Assembly: GCA_016870945.1 (NCBI GenBank)
Contig: VGAH01000008.1
Span: 1-20,007, forward strand
Length of the DNA: 20,007 bases
DNA from: Actinomycetota bacterium
GTDB lineage: Bacteria; Actinomycetota; Actinomycetes; S36-B12; UBA5976
Direction of reading: 5' to 3'
The notes below the pieces were generated by a model. The model was given only the letters and a program-made list of their open reading frames with translations. It was not told the origin of the DNA and searched no databases. Positions 1 to 6,527 of this stretch are shown in pieces. The stretch's first letter is position 1. Every line of letters begins with the position of its first letter. The translations under genes were made by a program, and so were the position numbers.

Positions 1-866
1 ACGAGTGTGTGCAACTCGTCGATGAACAAAATGATGTCACCGCGGCTTCTGATTTCTTTCAAGACTTTCTTTAGACGCTCTTCAAAATCACCGCGATAGC
101 GCGAACCAGCGACCAAAGCACCAAGATCAAGCGTGTAAAGCTGCTTGTCTTTCAAAGTCTCAGGCACTTTGCCAGCGACGATGTCTTGAGCCAGACCCTC
201 GACCACGGCAGTCTTGCCGACACCAGGCTCACCGATCAGAACCGGGTTGTTCTTGGTTCGGCGCGAGAGCACTTGCATGACGCGCTCTATCTCTTTCTCT
301 CGCCCGATTACGGGGTCGAGCTTTCCTTCGCGCGCGGCTTGAGTGAGGTTGCGACCGAATTGATCCAAAACCAGAGAGCTGGACGGGGTGCCTTCGGCAG
401 GTGCACCGGCCGTCGCGGGCTCTTTGCCTTGATACCCAGAAAGTAACTGAATAACTTGCTGGCGAACTCGATTTAGGTCAGCCCCCAGTTTCACCAAAAC
501 TTGGGCAGCCACACCTTCGCCCTCGCGAATGAGGCCCAACAAGATGTGCTCGGTGCCGATGTAGTTGTGGCCCAACTGAAGCGCCTCGCGCAAACTCAAC
601 TCGAGCACCTTCTTGGCTCGCGGCGTGAAAGGGATGTGACCACTTGGGGCCTGCTGACCCTGGCCGATGATCTCTTCGACCTGCTGACGCACCGCTTCAA
701 GAGAGATGCCCAAGCTTTCGAGAGATTTCGCCGCAACACCCTCACCCTCGCGCACCAGGCCCAAGAGGATGTGTTCAGTGCCGATGTAGTTGTGATTGAG
801 CATGCGTGCCTCTTCTTGGGCAAGCACTACTACACGGCGTGCACGGTCTGTAAATCTTTCGAACAT
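1..866 (-). CDS. clpC: ClpC, AAA+ unfoldase of the Clp protease (N-terminal part only)
   Basis: ClpC is the hexameric AAA+ unfoldase that feeds substrates to the ClpP peptidase in the cytoplasm. Only about 288 N-terminal codons are present; the rest lies beyond the left edge. The ATG at 866-864 opens the typical start MFERFTDRARRVVV. Two Clp_N repeats follow, each carrying HNYIGTEHILLGL, at roughly residues 25-40 and 100-115. After the linker, first-ATPase-domain sequence begins, with Walker A (GEPGVGKT, about residue 211) and Walker B (FIDELHTLV) at the very edge. No Shine-Dalgarno sequence precedes the ATG. A weak -10-like TAGGCT (881-876) nine bases upstream would give a nearly leaderless mRNA. 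ClpB is excluded by the N-terminal sequence and short linker. Identification is secure; the unseen C-terminus cannot be judged. Confidence 0.96.
   Translation of the reverse strand, partial: MFERFTDRARRVVVLAQEEARMLNHNYIGTEHILLGLVREGEGVAAKSLESLGISLEAVRQQVEEIIGQGQQAPSGHIPFTPRAKKVLELSLREALQLGHNYIGTEHILLGLIREGEGVAAQVLVKLGADLNRVRQQVIQLLSGYQGKEPATAGAPAEGTPSSSLVLDQFGRNLTQAAREGKLDPVIGREKEIERVMQVLSRRTKNNPVLIGEPGVGKTAVVEGLAQDIVAGKVPETLKDKQLYTLDLGALVAGSRYRGDFEERLKKVLKEIRSRGDIILFIDELHTL
543..794 (-). repeat. Internal Clp_N duplication in clpC (two 27-bp near-identical copies)
   Basis: Bases 543-569 and 768-794 are the same 27-mer apart from two differences, 225 bp (75 codons) apart. Both encode the helix of the Clp_N repeat that reads HNYIGTEHIL. 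The spacing matches the known tandem repeat of the ClpC N domain, so this is an intragenic duplication kept by protein constraint and not a mobile or regulatory repeat. Confidence 0.85.
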
Positions 867-968
867 TGTCTGCTAAGCCTACGACCGAACACCCACACCG
901 CGCTCGCCAAAGACTTCTTACAGGTGCAATAGGCATAGTGGCCAAACCTGAAAATTGGCACAACATCT
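867..968. promoter_or_regulatory. Divergent clpC/ppc intergenic region
   Basis: This 102-bp gap must hold the promoters of both clpC (leftward) and ppc (rightward). I see no convincing -35/-10 pair for either gene and no clear CtsR, HspR or ClgR operator. Two weak elements are visible: TAGGCT on the minus strand (881-876), nine bases before the clpC ATG, and a short inverted repeat GCCAA-N9-TTGGC (941-959), nine bases before the ppc ATG. Neither start has a recognisable Shine-Dalgarno sequence. Confidence 0.4.
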
Positions 969-3713
969 ATGCTTCTGCCCGAAGTGGCTGAAACCCTGCT
1001 AGAGCGCGAGGTAGACGACGACTCTGGCCTACGGGCCGACATCCGCCAACTAGGAACCTTGCTAGGTCAGTGCCTCACGCGCCAAGTCGGCCCTGAATTG
1101 CTGCAAAAAGTCGAAGAAATTCGTTCTTTGGTGAAATCTGACCCGTTAGCTGCCGCCCAAGCACTTCAAGACGTGGACGTGGCCACCGCAACGAAGCTCG
1201 CTCGTGCGTTCAGCATCTACTTTCATTTGGCAAACGTCGCCGAACAAGTACACCGAGCCAGGCGACTTGATCTAGATCGAGCCATTCACGGGTCTTGGAT
1301 CTCGCGTGCAACACAAGCAATCAAAGAATCAGGGCTAAGCGCTGCTGAAGTTTCAGACACAGTCGGCAAACTCTCGATACGACCCGTTTTCACCGCTCAC
1401 CCAACCGAGGCTGCTCGCCGTTCGGTGCTTATGAAACTTCGTCTTATCGCAGACTTGCTAGACAAGCCCCGCGACCAAAAAAACATCACCAGAATCTCTG
1501 AGGCCATTGACTTGCTTTGGCAAACCGATGAACTGCGCCTAGAGCGCCCTGAGGTAATTGACGAAGCGCGCAACGCCCTTTATTACCTAGACGGGCTTGC
1601 CCAAGGGCCTGCCGCCGATGTCATGGACGATCTCGCCGACTCTTTGGCAGACATCGGCGTTGAACTACCTGCAGACCAGCGCCCACTTATTTTTGGCAGT
1701 TGGATCGGCGGTGACAGAGACGGAAACCCGTTCGTGACCCCGGCGACCACGACGCAAGTACTCGAACTTCAAACCGATCACTCGATCCGCAACCTGCTTC
1801 CGTGGCTCTCACGCTTGGCAGAGACCGTTTCAGTATCAGAGCGACTAGCAGGGGTTTCAGAGGCGTTGTTGCAATCGATCAAAGAGGACTTAAAAGAACT
1901 TGGCGACTTAGACCCGCGCTATCGAAGGTTAAATGCCGAAGAGCCTTATCGATTAAAGATTGCCGCCTCTCACCACAAGCTCACTGCCACGAGGCGGCGA
2001 ATCAACTCGAACTCACCGCATCTACCCGGTAAGGACTACCAAGACACCGACGAGCTCTTAGATGACCTTTCATTGGTGCAGTCGTCGTTGGCCACCCACA
2101 AAGGCGAGTTGATTGCCGACGGCGTGGTGGCCCGAACGATGCGCAACATCGATGTCTTTGGCTTGAACTTGGCGACCCTTGACGTAAGAGAACACGCGCG
2201 AGCACACCACCAGGCCGTCGGTGAGTTGCTTGCCCGAGCCGGCGTGGTTGAGGGCTACGCACAGCTGGCAGCACCAAAGCGCTTAGAGGTTCTATTGCAG
2301 CAACTAAAGAAGCCAACACCGTTGTTTGGCACAGATATCGACCTAGGCGACACCTCGGCTGGGCGAACACTCGAGACATTTCGCGCCATAAAAGAGGCTC
2401 AGCAACGGTTTGGTGAGCAAGCGATACAGACCTACATCGTTTCTATGACCAAGGGGATCGACGATGTGTTAGCCCCCGTCCTGCTTGCAAAAGAAGTTGG
2501 TTTAGTTGATCTGCAAATTCGTGTTGCAAAGCTAGATTTCGTACCGCTGTTCGAACAAACTAGCGAATTGCGCGATGCGGGGCGCCTGCTAACCGAATTA
2601 CTTGACGTAGACGCCTATCGCAGCATCGTTGAGCTGCGCGGCAACACCCAGGAGGTCATGCTGGGTTACTCAGATTCAGGTAAAGAGGCCGGCATCACCA
2701 CCTCGCAGTGGGAGATCCAGCGAGCCCAACATCAGCTTCGAGATGTGGCAGCCAAACATGACATCAAGTTGCGCGTATTTCACGGCCGGGGCGGAACCGT
2801 TGGACGGGGTGGGGGCCCAACTAGAGACGCGATTCTTGCGATTCCACATGGCGTAGTTGATGGTGAGATGAAGATGACCGAGCAAGGCGAAGTCATCTCA
2901 GACAAATATTTGCTGCCACAGATGGCAAGAGAAAACCTCGACTTACTTGTTGCCGCTGTCTTAGAGGCATCGACTCTGCACAAGCGGCCGAGATTCGACG
3001 CTGAAGTGCTTGATTCATGGGCAGGCACGATGCAAGTGATTTCAAGTAACGCTGAGACGGCCTATCGAAAATTGATTGATGACCCTGACCTGCCGGAGTA
3101 CTTCCACTTATCGACCCCGGTAAGCGTGATGGGTGATCTCTATCTGGGCTCTAGACCAAGCCACCGACCCGATGCACCCACCGGCATCGATAACTTGCGA
3201 GCGATTCCTTGGGTTTTTGGTTGGACACAATCTCGACAAGTGATTCCTGGTTGGTACGGGGTCGGCAGCGGGCTAGCCGCCGCGCGCGCCGCGGGCTTAA
3301 GCGAAGGAATTAAGGACATGGCGGCACGATGGCACTTTTTTAAGAACTTTTTATCAAACATAGAGATGACTCTCGCCAAGGTAGATATGAATATCGCTGC
3401 CCATTACGTGGACTCATTGGTGCCAGAGCGCTTGTACCATGTTTTCGACCAAATCAAGGCTGAGTATCAGTTAACACTCACCGAACTTGAATGGGTTCTA
3501 GGCGTAGACGAGCTGTTAGCAACCCAGCCAAGTTTGGCCAGAACGTTAAGAATCAGAGATCGCTATTTGTTGCACCTGCAGTATTTGCAAGTCACCCTGC
3601 TCTCTCGGGCAAGGCAACTGCAGTCAAAGAATGAACCAACCCCTGACGATTTGCGCCGAGCTCTGTTGATAACCACCAACGGAATAGCGACCGGCCTGCG
3701 CAACACGGGCTAG
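969..3713 (+). CDS. ppc: Phosphoenolpyruvate carboxylase
   Basis: This enzyme carboxylates PEP with bicarbonate to oxaloacetate, an anaplerotic cytoplasmic reaction that refills the TCA cycle and feeds aspartate synthesis. The 914-residue protein is full length for bacterial PEPC. Visible signatures are FTAHPTEA (residues 141-148, catalytic His144), GSWIGGDRDGNP (243-254), GYSDSGKEAG (about 564-573), the glycine-rich HGRGGTVGRGGGPT loop (about 604-617), and the C-terminal NGIATGLRNTG used in allosteric aspartate binding. The conserved LRADIRQLGTLLGQ block begins at residue 21, so the ATG at 969 fits, though no Shine-Dalgarno sequence is seen. It lies divergent from clpC and convergent with argA, with only 13 bp between the two stops. 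The oxaloacetate it makes can be transaminated to aspartate, the substrate of the NadB half of nadBC; that link is inference. Confidence 0.97.
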   Translation: MLLPEVAETLLEREVDDDSGLRADIRQLGTLLGQCLTRQVGPELLQKVEEIRSLVKSDPLAAAQALQDVDVATATKLARAFSIYFHLANVAEQVHRARRLDLDRAIHGSWISRATQAIKESGLSAAEVSDTVGKLSIRPVFTAHPTEAARRSVLMKLRLIADLLDKPRDQKNITRISEAIDLLWQTDELRLERPEVIDEARNALYYLDGLAQGPAADVMDDLADSLADIGVELPADQRPLIFGSWIGGDRDGNPFVTPATTTQVLELQTDHSIRNLLPWLSRLAETVSVSERLAGVSEALLQSIKEDLKELGDLDPRYRRLNAEEPYRLKIAASHHKLTATRRRINSNSPHLPGKDYQDTDELLDDLSLVQSSLATHKGELIADGVVARTMRNIDVFGLNLATLDVREHARAHHQAVGELLARAGVVEGYAQLAAPKRLEVLLQQLKKPTPLFGTDIDLGDTSAGRTLETFRAIKEAQQRFGEQAIQTYIVSMTKGIDDVLAPVLLAKEVGLVDLQIRVAKLDFVPLFEQTSELRDAGRLLTELLDVDAYRSIVELRGNTQEVMLGYSDSGKEAGITTSQWEIQRAQHQLRDVAAKHDIKLRVFHGRGGTVGRGGGPTRDAILAIPHGVVDGEMKMTEQGEVISDKYLLPQMARENLDLLVAAVLEASTLHKRPRFDAEVLDSWAGTMQVISSNAETAYRKLIDDPDLPEYFHLSTPVSVMGDLYLGSRPSHRPDAPTGIDNLRAIPWVFGWTQSRQVIPGWYGVGSGLAAARAAGLSEGIKDMAARWHFFKNFLSNIEMTLAKVDMNIAAHYVDSLVPERLYHVFDQIKAEYQLTLTELEWVLGVDELLATQPSLARTLRIRDRYLLHLQYLQVTLLSRARQLQSKNEPTPDDLRRALLITTNGIATGLRNTG

Positions 3714-3718
3714 GCCCG
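3706..3718. terminator. Short hairpin between convergent ppc and argA
   Basis: CGGGC and GCCCG form a 5-bp perfect stem with a 3-base loop that is the TAG stop codon of ppc. It sits where ppc and the 13-gene minus-strand operon converge, so it could act on both strands. There is no U-tract on either side, so it is at best a weak or Rho-assisted terminator. Confidence 0.25.
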
Positions 3719-3726
3719 GCGCCAAA

Positions 3727-4239
3727 TTACGTCTTAAGCAACATCCGGGTGTTGCCCAGAGTGTTTGGCTTTACTCGTTCGAGATCTAAGAACTCAGCCA
3801 CACCGACGTCATATGACTCGAGCAATTGTTCATAGACCTCTTGATCTACTGGGGCGTCACCTATCGGCTCAAAACCGTGAGCTGCGAAGAACTCGGTCTC
3901 GAAGGTCAAGGCAAAGAATCTGCGAACCCCTAGTTCGTGGCCCTTTTCGATTAGACGGTCTATCAACCTCGACCCGATGCCTTGACGCCTGCGCTCGGGT
4001 ACCACTGCCACAGTGCGCACTTCGGCCAGATCGTCCCAAATGACGTGCAATGCGCCACAACCAACGACCGTGCCATGAGCGTCTGCCACCACAAACTCGG
4101 GCACGTCTTCAAACAAAGTAACCGTGGCCTTGCTCAAAAGTCGTCGGTCTATCGCATAGGTGTCTACCAACTTTCTAATGGCACGCACGTCGGCGGTAAC
4201 CGCCGAACGAATTGCCACTGCGTCGGCGTTATTTGACAT
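3727..4239 (-). CDS. argA: N-acetylglutamate synthase, standalone GNAT type
   Basis: It acetylates glutamate with acetyl-CoA, the first step of arginine biosynthesis. The protein is a single GNAT domain of about 170 residues without the amino-acid-kinase domain of E. coli ArgA. It matches the pattern of the short actinobacterial enzyme (M. tuberculosis Rv2747 type): GCGALHVIWDDLAEVRTVAV (residues 61-80), the acetyl-CoA loop RRRQGIGSRL (84-93), ALTFETEFFAAHGFEPI, and the C-terminal block YDVGVAEFLDLERVKPNTLGN. The ATG at 4239 is preferred; a GTG one codon upstream (4242) directly abuts the lysS stop and is equally possible. It is the last gene of the long minus-strand block, so it is probably co-transcribed with lysS. 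No other arg genes are nearby. Assignment as ArgA rather than a generic GNAT rests on the C-terminal block and is strong. Confidence 0.88.
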   Translation of the reverse strand: MSNNADAVAIRSAVTADVRAIRKLVDTYAIDRRLLSKATVTLFEDVPEFVVADAHGTVVGCGALHVIWDDLAEVRTVAVVPERRRQGIGSRLIDRLIEKGHELGVRRFFALTFETEFFAAHGFEPIGDAPVDQEVYEQLLESYDVGVAEFLDLERVKPNTLGNTRMLLKT

Positions 4240-4242
4240 CAC

Positions 4243-5754
4243 TTAATTGGGCTTTACTAAAGGAAAAGCCACGGTCTCTCGGATCCCCTTACCCGTCAAC
4301 ATCATCATCAACCGATCTATGCCCATGCCTTGACCGCCGGCTGGGGGCATGCCGTGTTCCATGGCGCGCAAGAAGTCGTCATCTACCACCATGGCCTCGG
4401 CGTCGCCCTTTGCGCGCATGCTGGCTTGCTCGATGAAGCGACGACGCTGCTCGACTGGGTCATTTAGCTCCGTGTAACCGGTGGCGATTTCGGCGCCGAA
4501 GGCAACTAGATCCCAACGCTCGGCCACCCCCTCAATTTCTCGATGCGCCCGAGTCAGCGGGCTTGACTCGACTGGAAAGTCTGCATAGAACACAGGTTTT
4601 GTCGTCTTTTTCTCGAGAAGTTGCTCGTATAACTCTGTCACGATGCCTGCCGCCGAGGCCCCACTTGGCACCAGCACGCCTGCTGACTTTGCCAATTTCT
4701 CTAATTCCGAAACGGGACTCAAAGGAGTAATTGCCACACCCAAGACCTCTGAGAGTTTTTGATACACCGAAACAACCGGCCATTCACCTGAGATGTCAGT
4801 CTCATCGACACCTGACTCGTGAACATGGCGAACTACCTCGGAACCAAAAACTCGTTTCGCTACTTCTTTGATCATCTCTTGAGTAAGTACACGCATAGAG
4901 TTGTAATCACCATAAGCCTCGTACATCTCTAACATCGTGAATTCGGGGTTATGAGACGAGTCAGCCCCTTCATTTCTAAAGTTTCGATTTATTTCGAAAA
5001 CCTTTTCAACGCCACCAACGAGAAGGCGTTTTAGATACAACTCAGGTGCGATTCGAAGGTAAAGCTCCATGTCGTAGGCGTTCATGTGCGTCACAAAGGG
5101 CCGAGCTAAAGCCCCTCCGTGAATGGGCTGAAGCATCGGGGTCTCAACCTCAAGAAACCCACGGCTAGCTAAAAAGTCTCTAAGGCCGGCGACTACTTGC
5201 GATCTCATCTCTAGCATCTGTCGTGCCTCAGGGCGATCAAGCAAATCTAGGTAGCGATATCTAACCCGGGCCTCGGCATCGACTAATCCCTTGTGCTTGT
5301 CCGGCAGAGGGCGCAAGGCTTTGCTCGTCAAGCGCCACGAGTCAACTTTGATTGTCAGTTCCCCAGTCTTGGTGGTTATCACTTCACCTTGCACCCACAC
5401 TTGGTCGCCTAAGTCAATTTGAGACTTCCAGTCGGCAACAGCTGCTTCACCAGCGGTCGCCGAGTTGATCATTAACTGAATATCGCTAACACCAGCGGTT
5501 ATGTTTGCAAAGACCAATTTGCCGCTCGGGCGATTCAGGTGTACTCGCCCGGCAGTGGTGACGACCTTGCCTGTGGCCTGCTCGGGGGGCAATTGACCAA
5601 ATTCCAAGCGAAGTTGCTCGACGGTGTGAGAGCGCTTAGGTGCGGGGGGGTAGGGCTCTACCCCTGACTCGCGAATTCGTGAGAGCTTCTCTCGCCGAAC
5701 CTGTTCATGTTCTGACTGCGATTCAGGGGTGGGAGGTTTTTCGCTTGACCCCAC
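4243..5754 (-). CDS. lysS: Lysyl-tRNA synthetase, class II
   Basis: LysS charges tRNA-Lys with lysine in the cytoplasm. The 503-residue length is normal for bacterial class II LysRS. An N-terminal helix (QVRREKLSRIRESGVEPYP) is followed by the OB-fold anticodon-binding domain (about 60-145), including GRVHLNRPSGKLVFANI, and then the class II catalytic core. Motif 1 lies around VETPMLQPIHGGALARPF, motif 2 is FRNEG...HNPEFTMLEMY (about 256-275), and motif 3 is GMGIDRLMMM near the C-terminus. The start is GTG at 5754-5752, overlapping the coaX stop by one base (TAGTG); there is no evident Shine-Dalgarno sequence, so reinitiation after coaX is likely. In Mycobacterium and Streptomyces lsr2 separates lysS from clpC; here argA and ppc do. 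Confidence 0.97.
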   Translation of the reverse strand: MGSSEKPPTPESQSEHEQVRREKLSRIRESGVEPYPPAPKRSHTVEQLRLEFGQLPPEQATGKVVTTAGRVHLNRPSGKLVFANITAGVSDIQLMINSATAGEAAVADWKSQIDLGDQVWVQGEVITTKTGELTIKVDSWRLTSKALRPLPDKHKGLVDAEARVRYRYLDLLDRPEARQMLEMRSQVVAGLRDFLASRGFLEVETPMLQPIHGGALARPFVTHMNAYDMELYLRIAPELYLKRLLVGGVEKVFEINRNFRNEGADSSHNPEFTMLEMYEAYGDYNSMRVLTQEMIKEVAKRVFGSEVVRHVHESGVDETDISGEWPVVSVYQKLSEVLGVAITPLSPVSELEKLAKSAGVLVPSGASAAGIVTELYEQLLEKKTTKPVFYADFPVESSPLTRAHREIEGVAERWDLVAFGAEIATGYTELNDPVEQRRRFIEQASMRAKGDAEAMVVDDDFLRAMEHGMPPAGGQGMGIDRLMMMLTGKGIRETVAFPLVKPN

Positions 5755-6527
5755 TACGCGTCAGAGAAGTTGCGTTGGTGAATCAATCTGAGGCCCTCCA
5801 GCGTGAGATCAGGTTCGTGATGGGTAATGGTGGTGCATGCGCCGATGACAGCATGCGCCAAACCGCCCGTGGCCACGACAGCTTTCAAGGGGCCAAGCTC
5901 ATTGCTAATTCGATTGACTATGCCGTCAACTTGACCGGCAAAGCCGTAAATCACCCCAGATTGCAAGGCCTCAACGGTGTTTCGCCCTATCACCGAGCGC
6001 GGTTCGACAAGTTCTACTTTGCGAAGCTGAGCCGCGCGCGTTGCCAGCGCATCCACAGAAATTTCGATACCCGGTGCCAATGCCCCGCCGAGAAACTCAC
6101 CTTTTTCACTCACCACATCGAAGTTTGTAGAAGTCCCAAAGTCCACCACCACGCTCGGGCCACCGTGACGCGTGAACACGGCCAGGGTGTTGACGATTCG
6201 GTCACTACCTACTTCTTTCGGGTTATCCACCGAGACTTGTACGCCGGTCTTGATACCGGGCTCGACCATTAGTGGTCTTACTTTGGGCAGATAGCGCTTC
6301 ATCATCTCGCGCATCGGTGCTAGCAACGAAGGCACGGTAGAACACACGACCATGTCAGTGACTAAATCAAGGTCGGTTACTAAAGATTGAAAGACCATGA
6401 AGCACTCATCTGCAGTTGCCCTGGGCTCGGTGGTGGTGCGCCAAAGATCCACTAACTTTGCATCGGCGTAAGAGCCAATGACTGTGTTGGTGTTGCCAAT
6501 ATCTACCGCAAGAAGCCGCGCGCTCAA
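5754..6527 (-). CDS. coaX: Type III pantothenate kinase
   Basis: CoaX phosphorylates pantothenate, the first committed step from vitamin B5 to coenzyme A, and is insensitive to CoA feedback, unlike CoaA. The 257-residue protein shows the ASKHA-fold signatures of the family: the phosphate-binding DIGNTNT (residues 9-15), GSDRIVN (107-113, with the presumed catalytic Asp109), DFGTSTNFD (129-137) and GGALAPG (147-153). The start is TTG at 6527, overlapping the nadBC stop in a TTGA arrangement; GGTGA six bases upstream is a reasonable Shine-Dalgarno sequence, and the TTG gives the usual family N-terminus. It lies two genes below panC, so pantothenate made by PanC is the substrate of this kinase. 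The gene order coaX-lysS is shared with mycobacteria. Confidence 0.95.
   Translation of the reverse strand: MSARLLAVDIGNTNTVIGSYADAKLVDLWRTTTEPRATADECFMVFQSLVTDLDLVTDMVVCSTVPSLLAPMREMMKRYLPKVRPLMVEPGIKTGVQVSVDNPKEVGSDRIVNTLAVFTRHGGPSVVVDFGTSTNFDVVSEKGEFLGGALAPGIEISVDALATRAAQLRKVELVEPRSVIGRNTVEALQSGVIYGFAGQVDGIVNRISNELGPLKAVVATGGLAHAVIGACTTITHHEPDLTLEGLRLIHQRNFSDA

Noticed and set aside
543..794. Near-identical 27-bp direct repeats, considered as a mobile or recombination element
   Set aside because: They code for the same helix of the two Clp_N repeats of ClpC at a 75-codon period, so protein duplication explains them fully.
867..968. ClgR, HspR or CtsR operator upstream of clpC
   Set aside because: I looked for the inverted or direct repeats expected for these regulators and found none convincing; GGCGAGCG-type patches do not form a proper palindrome.
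5640..6272. A 210-codon open frame on the plus strand opposite coaX
   Set aside because: It lies wholly over the clearly functional coaX and the start of lysS, has no recognisable domain and no Shine-Dalgarno sequence; it is a shadow of the codon bias of coaX.
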